From the NCBI GenBank assembly GCA_013076295.1, contig RQOL01000905.1, positions 1 to 64,000 of the forward strand: a DNA stretch of 64,000 nt, given 5' to 3'. The notes under the pieces were generated by a model. That model made no database searches, was not told the origin of the DNA, and was given only the letters and a program-made list of their open reading frames with translations. This document shows positions 35,963 to 49,212 of the stretch, piece after piece; the stretch's first letter is position 1; each line of letters starts with the position of its first letter. This DNA comes from Sanderia malayensis (taxonomy: Eukaryota > Cnidaria > Scyphozoa > Semaeostomeae > Pelagiidae). The position numbers were made by a program, and so were the translations under genes.

Positions 35963-37741
35963 GACCGAGTATAGTTGACTCACGGCGCATGCGTCGTGTA
36001 GTCTATATGGCCAAGTTTCTCGGATAACAATGGTTCGATTGTCCGGACAAAAATTCTTGTACCAACAGGTATTGCGAAATTTGAAATTCTACAATTTTCC
36101 CATACAAATCTCTCATAAAAAGTCGCGCGCAAAATTTTATTCTCATGCAAATTAGGAGATCATGCAGCTGAAAACAATTGCAAGCTGTCATTATTCTCAG
36201 TTGCTGGTTTGGTTGTTGATTTTTATTCGTGCGTGGCCAGAATCAATAACAATAAGGCCCAAAAAACGCCATTTTTATTTCGATAAAGAGCACAGGAGTT
36301 GCTTTCTTGTCGTGGGGATAAATTGATAAAAATTAATGCCTGCAAGTTCAAGAGAAAAGCTGTGCGGAGCGGAAGTATAGTAGGCCCCCAAAACTATTTG
36401 TATCATCATTTGAACCATCATTAACTATGCTTTATTGTTTTTAGCAGGGGATATTAAAAGTAATCCCTGTCCAGAAAGTCCTGACTTCAGATTTGAAATT
36501 GTTGATCATTACGTGCATTTAATTTAGTTTTCTTTTTAATCTGGGGTTGTCTAAATTTATTGATCTGTTTTTGGGTATTGTTTTGCTTTCAAATGGTAAA
36601 ATCACATCAACAAAAATTTGTTTTTGATTTTCAAACTGAGTGTACTTTTCAAAACATATCGTTTTAATCAAATGCTAGATGCTTGAGTGTATAGGCCGTG
36701 AGTCCCCTGAAGGGTCACTTTCATTTTTGTTAACGATGATTGTGCGGTGCGAGGGAACAGCCAGCACCGACCGGAGACCGACGGAGCTGCACAAACTTTC
36801 CCAATGGCGGTGGATTTTTTGTCATTTCACCTTCACTAAGCTTTTCAATGCCAGTGAAGACAAAAACAAGTTCAGCGCAAACGATGCTAGCAAGAGCGTA
36901 TGAGAGCAAAGTCGCTGATTGTTTATCAGGCTTTTAGAGAAGGACAGTTTGCTTGACCAAAAATAGCTGCTGGCTAGGCCCTAGCTAACATTATATGGAT
37001 TTTTGATATGTTTTAATTTTAAATACTGTAGATGTGGGACTGTTGAGTTCTTTTGTCCACGCAGTGCAGTACTAAATGGAACGATGATTTTGTTATCAAA
37101 AAGTGGGAAATGATTTAATACTATTATATATACAGTCTGTACCCTAAAACCATACCTACTGAATGAAGTTTGCACAGAACCTATCCAAACAAAACTGCAA
37201 AACAGCCCATTTGTGTGCATCATGAAACATAGCAAATTAGATTAGCTTCTCTTTGCAAAAAGCCCATCAGAGATAGACAACAACCATTTGTATGTACGTT
37301 AAAACATAAACATATTACATCTATTTGAAAGGCTTTTTTAAAAGAATCATTCAAAAACAAGACAGCCCAATGTTCCGTATAATGAAAATGAAATGAACTT
37401 GTGTGTTTCATGAATTAACTTTTATAAATTTAGACTTTATCAAATATTATTTGTTGAATAAATTTTTGTGAAAAGAGTCAACATTTATAAGCATTTTGCC
37501 TTCTATGATGAATTAATTTTGGATTTATGCAACTCCATCAAATGTCCCTTTCAAAGACCCCTTGACAGGGAATTGTCAATAAAAAATGTGTATTTTCACA
37601 AATATACATACATTTCTAGATATACTGTGATACTATGCATGTATATGCAGTATATTTTTGATGATTTTTCAACCCTGTCACAGTTAATAACATTTTTAAC
37701 TTGCATTGAAATGAATCTAGCATCTAGTGAAACATTATATA

Positions 37742-37935
37742 CAGTGGCGTAGCCAGGGCGGGAAGATTGGGGGGGCAAACAGGCAAATTTTTTGGCAAAT
37801 GAAGCCTTGTTTTTTTGTCTTACCCCCCTACAAATTTTATTGCACATTTGCACTTTTCTCAGAGACCAACTTTCTGCGAATTGGCGGGGGGGGGGGGGGT
37901 GGCTGCCCCCCCTTGCCCCCCTCGCTACGCTACTG
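37742..37935. mobile_element. hAT-type MITE, 194 bp
   Basis: Ends CAGTGGCGTAGCCAGGG and CCCTCGCTACGCTACTG are near-perfect inverted repeats. ATTATATA (8 bp) is duplicated at 37734-37741 and 37936-37943. It has a run of 12 G residues and no coding capacity. Confidence 0.88.
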
Positions 37936-38839
37936 ATTATATAGTAGGAAAGCCAGCTTGTAAAACCAAGCCTGGTTTTTATTCTTGACCTGTCTATAGT
38001 TTTGTTATTAAATAAATTATTTGGTATAGCAGCTTTCCATTTGGTATAAATTATATACTTTAAAATTAAATGTAAAATGTAGTTTTTGTTCAACAATGCT
38101 TTATTGTTTTAATATTTAAATAGAAAGAAATTGTGTAATAGTAAATCGTCCCCATGATTTAAATTACTTCACTCAAAAGTATTTAGGTATACACATTTTT
38201 TATAAAACTGCTAAGAAAGAGAAAGTTTCAGTACAGGTGGGGTTGTTCTGAACTTTCTTATAAAGTAAAAAACATGTACCTATTCCCAAAATTCTTGTCA
38301 TGTCTCTACACTGCAAAGGTTGCAGTCTCTTTCTCTTGATACAGCATTTGTGGCCAACTCAACACTATTAAAAAATTCAAAAACAGCCCCTTCTTCCATC
38401 ACCCCTCTCACACTTTAGCCACAACTGGGCACAAAGAGCCTAAATTTGATATCGTCTATAGTCTAGCTCTTAAAATGATTGAGATTCCGGGAAAAATACT
38501 GAGCTAATATTTACAGCAATAATAAAATTCTAAAAACCGAACATGAATATTAATTGAGAAAATGGGCCGCCATTGTCAAAAATATCCCCGCCAAATTTTG
38601 AATTTTTCGTAGCTGAGGTCTTAGCTCAGGTCGAATCCCCGAAAAAGAAATTGCCGGTCATGCCCGTCGGCTATCCGTCGGTGATTGACAGAAAATTTTC
38701 GTATTCGCTTTTTTCAATGACGTCACGAAGGTAATTCTGAGGGATGGCATGAAGTGGGCACCGTTCATTGTCCAGAAGGCAAAATGCCTTGGTATTTCTG
38801 GAAGGGAGCCATTGCAAAAAAAGAGAAACCTGGCTCCCA

Positions 38840-39221
38840 CAGGAAACATGAGACAATTCCTTGAGATGTTGGCAAGAAGCTGGTGCCAATTTTTCAACGG
38901 CTCACTGACACAGGTCTTTTGAAGCGATGCAGCAGAAATAGGACACAGAATCCCAATGATTCCATGCATGAGATCATTTGGCGATTTTGTCCAAAAATAA
39001 CGTTTGTTGCAAAAAGGACCCTTGAAACTGCAACATGTATGGCATTATGCCAGTTCAAAAAAGAAGAGACATTCCGCGATACTCTTCGCAGGTTTCCGGG
39101 AATAGAGGCAGGTCAGTTTTTGTTGAGAGGAGCTTTGGAACAATCCATTGAAAAAGTTAAAAAGGCAGAGAAAAAATCGTCAAAAGTAGAAAAGCAAAAA
39201 AGCAAAAAAGACAACAACTGA
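38840..39221 (+). mobile_element. Transposase-like fragment (Mutator-like domain?)
   Basis: A 112-aa frame (38883-39221) reads QNPNDSMHEIIWRFCPK, then VAKRTLETATCMALCQFKKE and IEAGQFLLRGALEQS, ending in a Lys-rich tail. The N-P-N-E-x-x-H-x-x-I-W-x-x-C-P-K pattern is common in multicopy cnidarian and arthropod transposon proteins with a Mutator-like domain. The catalytic region is not visible. I am confident it is repetitive-element protein and less so of the family. Confidence 0.5.
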
Positions 39222-39539
39222 AGTATTGCGATGAGAATTAATATAGACAAGGTGGTCTCGGAAGGTGCACGGAGGAAAAAGCAGTAGAAAGGTTGTTGAA
39301 TCACAAAGAAGAGTACTTAAAAGACAAGGATGGCATGCTAACAGGTTGCAAATGATAATAAGCGGAGAATTTCATGACATTTTTGCTGCGGATGTCTACT
39401 ATCATAATTCACGCTGCTTAAATTTGCAGTTAACCCAATAATACAACAAGTCGAAAATGAGCGCATTCAAGAAAATAATTCTGACATCTTGAAAAACATT
39501 TTCTGTAAAATAAAGATCAAGATAATTCGAGAAAAATTT

Positions 39540-40700
39540 TATATCTTCTGACTGACCTTCTGGAAGACTTGAAAAACATGAGCGAGGAGAATGGGACTGA
39601 TAGTGTAGTGTCGCATCACTTAAAAAAGCTGGCTAAAGAATTCCCAGAATAACTCGGATTCTACCCTGTAGGACGATACGTTATAGTACATTCTAGCGAA
39701 ATGAACCCCTTTGATTACACAGTCTCCACACTCAAGGGTCATGGTCTTCGCGATAACTACCTTATTCGAGCCTTTGCACGAATGATGAAAGGAAAAATTG
39801 AAAAAAGAAAGGCAGAAGTAATGCAATGGCCCTGTACACCCGAAGAACTAATCCATAGACTTGATAGAGGACCATTGAAAGAGCTCTATAATACGATCTA
39901 TGCTGCCATTGATGACAACTTTTAAGTCAATGAACATGGATATGCAAAAACTATTAAACTATTTCCAATCCTATTATGCCAAGCAATAGTTGCATAAAAA
40001 CATTTCAGAAATTCAAGCACAATCTTATTTTTCTTTATATTATAGGTGAACTATAACAATTACAAGAAACAACTACACGCAGAACAAAATATTGACCCGG
40101 CAACTGATCTGGCCGAGATGCTAGAAATACCAGAATTCACCATTGGTTAAAGAAAGCCACCACCTCTATTTCCTGACATCCAGGATGACCCAGAAACGCC
40201 CTTACTTAAACAATGCTTCAAAATTGATGTTATTTGGTCTTCGCTTGACACACTGCCAGGTTCCTCAGAAAAACCGCCCCAGTGGGGTCGTTGGCCGCAT
40301 TTAAGACTGAAGCTACTTCTAAAAAAGTCAGAAAATCTCTGTTTGAACACTTGCCAGTAATTCCAGAACCTCCTGAATACCATGCATGCTAACATTTTCT
40401 AGACAGGCTGCTTGATTTGATGAAGGATCTGGAAGTCGAGCACATATTTGCCCACTCTGACGAGCAGGTCTATGCTCGCCTTGCCCATATCTTGTGGAAG
40501 TTCCCCGAAGTTTATAAAGATATTGTTATAGTAATGGGTGTATTTCACCAGTTGAGAGTGAGACAGCATATACTTTACAAGAGACATGGTTGCATGGGCT
40601 ATAAATCATGGTGGATCGACGCTGGAGTCATCGCATCAGGCTAACCAGACAAAGCTACAAAAGGAAACCATTGCTACAGAGGCATGCAATTGCACAAGGA
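39540..40700 (+). pseudogene. Broken multicopy transposon-associated ORF, unidentified
   Basis: Plus-strand frames at 39701-39925 (VSTLKGHGLRDNYLIRAFAR, then CTPEELIHRLDRGPLKELYN) and 40417-40644 (EQVYARLAHILWKFPEVYKD, then MGVFHQLRVRQHILYKRHGC) recur as one protein type in cnidarian genomes. They are separated by stops and an apparent 100-base spacer at 39920-40050. I cannot name the function, and this copy is dead. Confidence 0.45.
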
Positions 40701-40859
40701 GACTTTCAATGCCTCAATACAATTTAGAGCAGAGAGTTTGACATCAAACCTTACAATGATGAAGGTGGAGCTGCTATCTCAACTTCAGAGCTTACAAAGG
40801 CAGCCCAATGCTGAAAACCTAAAAGTAATCTTGGATTCAAACAGTTTCACCCAGCTATT

Positions 40860-41585
40860 TGAGCAAACAATTACCTCCTGTGAAGAAACAGAATCAAGAA
40901 TGTTGCGAAAACTCATTCTATGCTTATCTCTACCAAGCAGAAACAGAATATTCTCAAAAGTCAAAATAAAGACCTGGTTCTTAAAATTCGCGACAATGAG
41001 CTTGAAGTAGTCAAAAAGATAAAATATCTAGGTGTGCAAATTGACTGCTCCTTGGACTGGAAAGAACAAATCAAAGCAGTTTCTAGCAAGGTTTCAAGGG
41101 CAGTTGGCTTTTTAAGACATTCCAAATCTTTTCTCCCGAAAGAAACTTTGCAGACTCTCTACAAAGGTATTGTGGAGCCCCACTTTCGATACTGTTGTTC
41201 TGTCTGGGGCTGCGCCGGTTTAACTGAAATTAATCAGTTGCATAAACTTCAAAACCGTGCTGCTAGGATAATCACGAATAGCAGCTTCGATGCCCCAGGC
41301 AGACCTCTTATCGAAGGGCTGGGATGGAAGACCGTTGACGAACTGATTACCGGTGAGTCTAAGACAATGGTCTTCAAGTCCCTGAATGTGCTGGCTCCAA
41401 AATACCTTTGTGACCTTTTCACACGAAATTCGCTTTGCACATCATATAGCCTTCGTGATACGGGGACCGATCTGAGGTTACCGATGAAAAGGTCAGCAAA
41501 TGGCCAGAGATGTTTCTCATATAGAGGTGCTAAACTATGGAATAGCCTGTCAGCCGAGTCAAAGCAGGCAACCTCTCTGTTATAG
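40860..41585 (+). mobile_element. LINE reverse-transcriptase C-terminal fragment
   Basis: The frame 40920-41585 (221 aa) reads VKKIKYLGVQIDCSLDWKEQ, TLYKGIVEPHFRYCCSVWG, HKLQNRAARIITNSSFDAP and GAKLWNSLSAESKQA. This is the thumb and C-terminal tail of a CR1/jockey-clade LINE. It is 5'-truncated, with AT-rich sequence to 41760 that may be its tail. Confidence 0.88.
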
Positions 41586-41916
41586 TTTCAAGAAAACTAT
41601 TTAAAAACTATTTTCTCTCTATTTGATGTTTTCTTTTATTTTAAAATATAATTGTAAATAAGGTTAAATATTGTAAATAAGGTTTTATATTTCAATTTAA
41701 TTAATAGCTTTTTACTTTTTATCTTATATTATAATTAATGTTTTTATCGGATTAAGCAAAATTGGAAGAAATACGTAATTTGCAACAAGTTACTACTGTA
41801 GCTATTCGTTAGAGAAATAACAGCAATTTTCGCAGCAAATGATGCCCTTGGCATGGCAGTGACACGCAGAACTTCTGATCTCAGACCCACCCCACTAACG
41901 TAAAAACTGACCAATA

Positions 41917-44140
41917 CAGTTGACATCCGCTTACTCGAATACCCGTTAACTCGAACATTCGCTTGCTCGAACGAATTTTCGTTTCCCTTGGACAAAAAAG
42001 TGTCCGTTAACTCGAATTCTATGAATTTCTTCACAAAATAACTCACAAACTTTATTGTCTTTTCATCAAATTAATATGTTATTAGTGGTTAGTAATTAAT
42101 TGTCCCTGTAGGGCATCTATAAATGTCCTTGTTCCTTCAAATTTCAGTTCACAAAGAACTTTCATTCCTTCACCGTCGCCAAGATTGACTGCTTTTATAT
42201 ACTACAGGCAGTCTGATTTGACAACATAGAATTTGGAGAGAGGCGAATTAAATAAAAGTGTTGCAGAAAAATATGGAGTTCAAAAGAACACACTGTCAAC
42301 TTGCGTGAAAAATAAGCAGAAAATTATTGCCGCATTCAATGAAGAGAGCAGTCCAAAGTGTAAAAGACTAGCAAGAGCCAACTACGAAAATTTGGACAAA
42401 GCTTTATTTCAGTGGTTCTTGTCTGCCAGAAGTCAAAATGTGCCAGTTGGAGGAATAGTTTTTAAAGCAAAAGCGTTGCAGTATGCTAGAGAAATAGGAC
42501 TGGATGACTTTAAAGACTCAGATGGTTTCATGCGACGATGGAAGGAAAATACCATGTCAGCTTCAAAACCATATCAGGAGAAGCAAAATATGTGACATCT
42601 GAAGTGATTGCACCATGGAGTGAAACTTCACTGCCCACAGTCTTATCTAACTACAAGTTGGACGACATTTACAACGCGGACGAGTTTGGTTTATTCTATC
42701 AATGCCTACCGAACAAAACACTGCACTTAAAATCAGAGAAGTGTGTTGGTGGGAAAAACAGCAAAGTTCGCTTGACTGGAATCGCTGGTGAAAATGCTGT
42801 TGGTGACAAATTGCCTATGTTCCTCATTGGCAAATAAAAAAACCACGATGTTTTACCGGTATCAAAAGCCTGCCTGGATGGACGGAATTTTATTTGAAGA
42901 ATGGGTTCGTGAGCTTAACAAGACGTTTGTGGCAGAGAAAAGAAGAGTAGCATTACTGGTGGACAACTGCCCTGCTCATCCGCATGTGGAAAACCTGGAA
43001 GCCATCAATCTCATTTTTCTTCCTCCAAATACAACGCAGCAATGGATCAGGGAGTGATTCGTAGCCTCAAAGCAAATTACAGAACAATTATCGTTCAAAA
43101 TATCATCACGGCAATAGACGCAAAAAAGCCTCTGCTCAAAATTTCGATCATTGGTGCAATGAGCATGATGATGTTACAATATTGTGATATGGACACCCTG
43201 GAAAAAAAAAGAAACAAAATTTGATTTTGTAAGCCTCCAAGGGAGGCACCTCACAAAAAATGAAATAGCGACATCTGACGAAATAAGAATAAAAATTCTT
43301 AACAAAAAGGAATAAAAAGAGAAAAAAGAGAAAATTTTGTTGACTCTTGTATTTAACCTCGTTCTAGTATTCTATTATTCAGTTGTTAGTTGTTATGCAG
43401 GTCGAGAACATGTGCTTTTCTTTGTTCCTTTTCTAAGTATGAAAATATAATATTCGCGACGAGTAAAAAGCTGCAAAACTGGATATTGTACCAATGCCCA
43501 TATTTGATCCCAAAAAGGATCACAAGATGGAAAATCTGGATAAAGAGATTCAAACATATCTGAATGCCGCTAACGTCACAGATGCATCGCAAAAACGTGC
43601 CTTATTATTGTATTCTACTGGAGCTGAAGTTCAAGAAATCTTTGAAACAATTCCTGAAAATGGTGAGGATGGTGACTTTGGTACTGCTGTAAAATAACTA
43701 AACAAACAATCTCGGAATCGTGTAAAGAGAAAGCCATGCATGCTGATGATGATCTATTCAAGGCATTAATGGAGTGAATAAACACCCTTCAAAAGCAAAC
43801 AGAAATTGTACCATTTGATGTTGATGCAGAAATTTTTGTACACTTTGACGATGAAGTAATTGCCACCGCGCCGCTTCAGACAGAAGAAGAAATTCTATAT
43901 GAGCTACGTGAAAATCTGGAAGACAGTCAGGAGACAGATGATGAAAATAGTGCAAGCAAAACTCCAATTGAAAAGCCATCACAAAATGTAGTCAGAAGTG
44001 CAATAGAAATCATTTCCCAGCAAAGCCTGGTCTCGAGCGAAGGACAGCAGCTACGTGGCTATTGGTTTAAACTATATAACATACTGGAAGGTGAAATGTC
44101 TGAGCAAATGAAGCAGTCCAGCAGTCCAGTGCAGTAAGGG
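41917..44140 (+). mobile_element. Tigger-type transposon, broken, with a gag-like insert
   Basis: Starts at a Tigger-like terminal sequence, CAGTTGACATCCGCTTACTCG, next to TA (41915-41916). Frames follow in order: 42233-42595, psq/CENP-B-type DNA-binding region (SVAEKYGVQKNTLSTCVKNK); 42538-42837, YNADEFGLFYQCLPNKTL (first Asp) and GGKNSKVRLTG; 42788-43057, LLVDNCPAHPHVENL (second Asp) and LPPNTTQQ; 43042-43224, MDQGVIRSLKANYR (third Asp). The acidic C-terminus resumes at 43770-44130 (DTDEEI-like TEEEILYELRENLE). Between them, 43494-43697 (FDPKKDHKMENLDKEIQTYL, LYSTGAEVQEIFETI) looks like retrotransposon gag. Multiple frameshifts; inactive. Confidence 0.8.
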
Positions 44141-44297
44141 GCTTAAGCCTAACCAAATTTCTATGTGAGAAACATAAAAGAGCCCTTTTCCGACTGTTAT
44201 CCTGGCTCTTAAAACACAATTAAAGTTTCACGAGATAATACCCGAATTTTATTTTTGTCTGTTTCTCTTTTCAATTGTGTATCTGTTATCTTAAATC

Positions 44298-45163
44298 ATG
44301 AGTAACAACGTTCGAAAAACCAATCGTGCAAACTGGCATGAAGGTGAGATGAAACAGGCAATTGAGGAAGTTCAAAAAAAGAATGTCTCTCAGAAGGGCA
44401 GTGAAAGTTTTTGGTGTGCCATTTGAGAGTCTGAGACGACAGGAGAACTGAAGCAGCTTGAGCCATTCCAAAACAAACTTTGGCAGCAAAAAGACTGTTC
44501 TGACAGAAAAACAAGAGCAGGATCTTGCGAAATACATTATTGGCATGGACAACTCAATTTACGGAATGCCTACAAACAAGGAGCGCAAAGTAGCATTCCA
44601 ATTTTGTGAGAGGAATAATATTCCACATCCATTCAGCAAAGAGAAGCAGTCTCAAGCGGCAGTCAACTATTTCCTTGAGAAAGCCTGAAGCTGTTTTCTT
44701 GAACAGAGTCTTTGGTTTGAATAAGACTTCAGTGAAGAGATACTTTGACAATTTGCAAGTGATACTTGACAAACATCAACTTAAGCCCCATCAAATCTAC
44801 AATGTGGATGAGTCAGGGTTGACATGTGTACACAAGCCTGTAAAAGTGCTTTCTAAGAAAGGTAAACGTGTGGTATCATCAGCTACCAGTGGCCAAAGAG
44901 GTGTCGTAACAATCGTTGTTACATGTTATAATGCTGCTGGCAATTACGTCCCTCCAATGATGATTTTCAAAAGAAAAAATAAAAGGAAAGACGTGACTGA
45001 TTATGCTCCACCAGGCACCCTGAATGAAGTTTCAGACAATGGATGGACTGATTCTTCAACCTTCATGAGCTACATGAAGAATCTGGTCAAGCATGTCAAG
45101 CCAAATAAAGATAACGTAATTCTCGTAATTCTTGATGGGCATAAGGCTGAACAATTCTAATTC
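44298..45163 (+). mobile_element. Pogo-family transposase, truncated
   Basis: After an ATG at 44298 (MSNNVRKTNRANWHEGEM) the frame breaks, continues at 44458-44688 (GSKKTVLTEKQEQDLAKYII), then at 44606-45160 as the DDE core. The core has YNVDESGLTCVHKPVKVLSK (first Asp), KRVVSSATSGQRGVVTIVV, VPPMMIFKRKNKRKD and VILVILDGHKAEQF (second Asp). It stops right at the start of a hAT fragment, so the C-terminal third is lost. Confidence 0.85.
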
Positions 45164-45164
45164 T

Positions 45165-46183
45165 GAAAGCTGCATTTCAAGAATATTGGAGCAATGGGCT
45201 ACTCTACAGCTCTACTTTACGGATTTCATTGTGAATGGGAAAGACCCATCCTACACAATTGAGTCAATACTAAATGGATTACGTAACCCGTTTGTTCAAG
45301 TGCAAGACCAACTACACCGGCTTTAACAAACTTTAACACTATGTTTCAAACAAAAGAACCAATGCTGCATCATCTTCGAGCAGAAGTTGTCAAACTGTTG
45401 AGAAGCATAGTGCAAGATTTTTTAAAGTTAGAAGTTGTAAGAGCAGGCGACCCCTTAACGATAGAGTTTGAAGACAAGTCAAAGCATGTTCCGCTGAAAG
45501 GTGTCTATATCGGCATAAACGCTAGCAGCACATTATCTTCATGCAGTGACATAGAGAATGCTTTGAAAGTGAGAAGTTCGTGCCTTGCCTTCCTGATTGA
45601 GTTAGTCAAGAAAATTAGAAAGCGCTTTCAAGTCAACCAGCCAGTTTTTAAATGTGTGGAATTTTTACTGTCACCAAATGCCGTCCAATGCAAGCCTCCA
45701 TCGCTTCAAGATGTATTCACCCTGATGCCGTTTTTAAAAAATGTAGCAGACAGTAGCAGTGCAGACTTAGAATGGAGGCAGCAAGCTTTAGGAGAAGGCA
45801 CTGATATTTTACAAAATCAAACCGCAAAAGAATTTTGGAAAAACCGGCTCGAAGCTAAGATGCTTACAGGCGGATACAAGTATCCAAACTTGAGAAAAGT
45901 GGTATGAACAGCATTTTCATTACCTTCTCCAAATGCATCTGTTGACCGTTTGTTCAGTTCTTTGAAGCTGGTAAAAACGTCTTTAAGAAGCAGTTTGAAG
46001 CGCGAAAAATTAGTTGGTTTGATGCACACTAATCAAGGCATGAAAGCAATGGGAATTCGTGCACACCAAATCAAGCTAGACGGTACACTATTAGAACTGG
46101 TGCAAAAAGTAAAAAGTAGTGCGACAGATAGTCAAGCACATGAATTTGTTAAAAACGAATTCTCTAAAATTGCAGAAAATTGA
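45165..46183 (+). mobile_element. hAT transposase C-terminal fragment
   Basis: Frames 45341-45907 and 45950-46183 (separated by one stop) contain LLRSIVQDFLKLEVVRAGDP and LPSPNASVDRLFSSLKLVKT, then GLMHTNQGM. N-A-S-V-D-R-L-F-S-S-L-K is the hAT dimerisation motif. It begins exactly where the pogo fragment ends, so one element inserted into or recombined with the other. The N-terminal RNase-H half is missing. Confidence 0.82.
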
Positions 46184-46384
46184 CACTTTTAAAGCACTTC
46201 CAGCACTTGCATGGTAGATTTGTGTAAATTTGAGTAGTTTTGTTCTGTTTAATATCTTGCTTTTTGGTGATTTGTTTTTTATTTCTTAATTTGGAAAATT
46301 CCCTAAAAATTCCTCAAAAACTTAAATTCCTTAAAAATCCCCAAAATTCCTTAGTTTAAGGAGAAAACCTTGAAAGTGAGAGCC

Positions 46385-47250
46385 CATTCAGGTAATTTTG
46401 TGGCCAAATACATTTGGTGAGTTTCCAACGGATCCGGCTGACTTCCGAGATACAAGAGTAAGAGCAACGTGCCAAAATTGTTCTCCAAGAAAATCGATGG
46501 TAGATGCTTTCATCAATCATGGTATAAAAGAAATAAAAGTTTACACGAGTGGTTGGTACATTCTCCAGAAGAAAAAAAATGTTTTGTTTCTGCTGTTGGC
46601 TTCTTCCTTGCATATCAGAAAAAGATTTAGAGAAAAATTAGAGCCAGATAGGTGTTGGAAATAGCAAGAAAGGAATCGAGAAGATCAGGACACACGAACA
46701 GAAAAGGCTTCACTGTAATCATCATGCGCAATGGAAGTCCTTTCAGCAGGGAATTCTGCATGGCCTAAAAATTGATGCAGAATTTCAGGGGCAACTTGAA
46801 ACAGATAGGGAGAAGTCATTGTTCATGAAAGATTGAATCTTCGCCGTAGCTTTGTTTTTGGCATTACAAGAAATTTCATTCAGAGGTCATTGGTTTGAAG
46901 GCCAAGCCACAAATGTCTTCGCTTGAAAATAGTGGTAACTACCTGGAATTGCTGAGGTTGGTAGCAAAATATGATCCAGTTCTGTATGCTCATCTTTCAA
47001 GCAAAAAGTTGAGGCGAGGGGAAAGTACACTTCTCCTCAAATTCAGAATGAAATTCTTAGCTCAATATCTACAGTAATTCAAACTCAAATTATATCAGAC
47101 ATTCAGAAAGCAAAGTTCTGCTGCGTAATTTTAGATACTCTTAGATAATTTTGGCACCCCTGACATATCTCACACAAATCAACTTGCTTTTGTCATAACT
47201 TATGTGAAAACATATTCCTGAGAATATCATTAACTTCAATAGGTTCGGGG
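46385..47250 (+). mobile_element. hAT (ZMYM/TTF-type) transposase N-terminal fragment
   Basis: The frame near 46400-46560 (FPTDPADFRDTRVRATCQNC) looks like the start of a TTF-zinc-finger hAT protein. 46895-47077 (LENSGNYLELLRLVAKYDPV) and, in a shifted frame, 47090-47210 (TPDISHTNQLAFVITYV) match the family's SGNFLALLxLLAKYDPVL and STPDISHTxQLSxVIRYV. It is heavily broken by stops. Confidence 0.68.
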
Positions 47251-48580
47251 ACGCGACTATATAATCGATCTTTGTGGTGCGTTAGATATCCTTCAACCTG
47301 CAATGCTGCTGATGATAAAGACTCAAGCTATCAATTTACCGCCTTGGAAGATTGTAAGTTGGCTCTCTAGAGTGCTGGAGAAATTGTCGAGGATTGAAAC
47401 AAACCTTGAAAATATTATTAAAGGAGACAAACCAAAAGAAGGTATTCTCCCAAAGTTAAGTAAACATTGGAATGAATTAGCCAAAGATAAAGCTGAGAAC
47501 TGCACATTTCATGATGTACCATTGTTGGAAGGGTGGGTTTGTGTTGGCGGAGAAAGTTCCACTGCAACATCAACGAGGAAGAAGAAGTAGCCGATAAACA
47601 CATGGATTGCCAGAAAACCCAGAGATTGCATACATGATTTGCAAGTTCTGTGCAAAGAATTAAAGAAAGGTCTCATAGAACGCTATAACAAAATCATTCC
47701 CATTGAAGCAAAGAAGTTGCTGAAAGCATTTCACTTGGAAGAGATGGTATCCGGACTTTCTTCCTTTTCATTCAAAGGTGGAAGATCAAGATAAATCGAA
47801 AAGAAATAATTGCGTGGGAAAAGAGAGGTTTAGATGAGTTTGGCGAATTCTTCGAGCATGTTTGTGCACTACCACATGTTGAAAATTAAGTCAGCAATAA
47901 CGTTTCTGCTAATCCTCCTCCACACAGCAGTCAACTTGTGACCAGTCGCTTCAAGACCACTTTAAAGAAGATGGTATGGGAAAACCTTGGAGGGCTGGCT
48001 CACATGATGTTTGTTACGAAGGAAGGAAAACAGGTGGAAGATTTTAACAAACGCCAGCTCCTTGAATTGGGCGTAATTAACAGTGATAATATTAACAAAA
48101 TGTTCGAATTAAAATTTTCTTCAGGAAAAACAGTAGTGTGTTGTCTTGATGAAGATTTCACAACATCAATATTCTACAATAATGAAGAGATCTACTGCAT
48201 TTTGGGGTAGGAAGCTTGTTTGGCATTGGATGTTGCCCTTGCATCTGGTGGCTGTGAGGCAATAGTGGAAGGATTCTACAGCGTTGTGAAGGCACACACG
48301 ATGTCAGGTGGCCAGTCCAACAAAGTTTTGATGGAAAGATCTGTGGTGGATTGGAGCTTACCACATCCAATTTCTTGCCCAAAAACTATTGCAAAGATAG
48401 GACAGCTCTATACCAATGGTAGCAAGAGTCTTGGAATATCTAAGCATCGCGTGCCAGTCTTTTTTGATGAGAGAGAAAGGGCTGCCAGAAAATACAAAGT
48501 CAGCAAAGTTGTCGACAGAATAACATCAAATATTCCCAGATGCCCTTTTCTTGTTGTTGATGACATTGGCCACAACTGAT
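47250..48580 (+). mobile_element. Broken multicopy transposon-type ORF (ZNF862-like)
   Basis: In-series frames: 47303-47590 (INLPPWKIVSWLSRVLEKLS, GDKPKEGILPKLSKHWNELA), 47650-47890 (HDLQVLCKELKKGLIERYNK), 47938-48210 (MMFVTKEGKQVEDFNKRQLL) and 48220-48579 (ALASGGCEAIVEGFYSVVKA, then GGQSNKVLMERSVVDWSLPH). These match multicopy cnidarian and fish proteins annotated as zinc finger protein 862-like, thought to be transposon-derived. Three stops break it. Superfamily not determined. Confidence 0.55.
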
Positions 48581-48801
48581 TGATTGCATGAGTGATTCCT
48601 ATTCTACTATTCTCTATTGAAATCTTCAAAATTAGACAGTAAAAGCTGACGTACGAGTTTTCAGAGATGTTATGTTTTGTTTATAAAAAGCCAGTTTCGT
48701 TTTATCGTCAAAACACTCTTGTCATTTCCACTTAATACTTAATTTCAATTGACTTCAGAAACCTCACTCGTCAATGCGTTTCTCTGAGGGGCGTTTATTA
48801 T

Positions 48802-49212
48802 ATGATCATGATGTTAGCATCACTTTTAAAAGGGCGTTTCCCAGTGGCTAAAAGGGTGTGGTTTTCAAATATTTTTGTCCAGGGGCGCCTCCGGCACATT
48901 GTCTACAAGATCTTGGGTGGGCCACTGCGATACTCTGCAAACTGGGTCATAAGGTACGTGAAAAATGGAAAACAACTGAAGCATTTTCTTTGCTTTGATG
49001 AGATGAAAAGGTCTAAAGCAGTGGATTTTCGTGACAAGTTGATGCAAATCTTAAAAAAGTATGGCCTAGACTCTGGTTTGATACGAGGACAAGGAACGGA
49101 TGGCTGTTCAACAATGTCTGGTAATCGTGGTGGATTGCGGACATTGGTGCGAGAAATCAGTCTTGCCCCACCTTACGTCCATTGTATGGCACATCGCTTG
49201 AACAAAATATAA
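48802..49212 (+). mobile_element. hAT (ZMYM1-like) transposase fragment
   Basis: A 136-aa frame contains WVIRYVKNGKQLKHFLCFDE, IRGQGTDGCSTMSGNRGG and VHCMAHRLN. This is the hAT catalytic-core segment RGQGYDGAxNMSG...VHCxAHxLN. A short isolated piece; the N- and C-terminal parts are absent. Confidence 0.8.
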
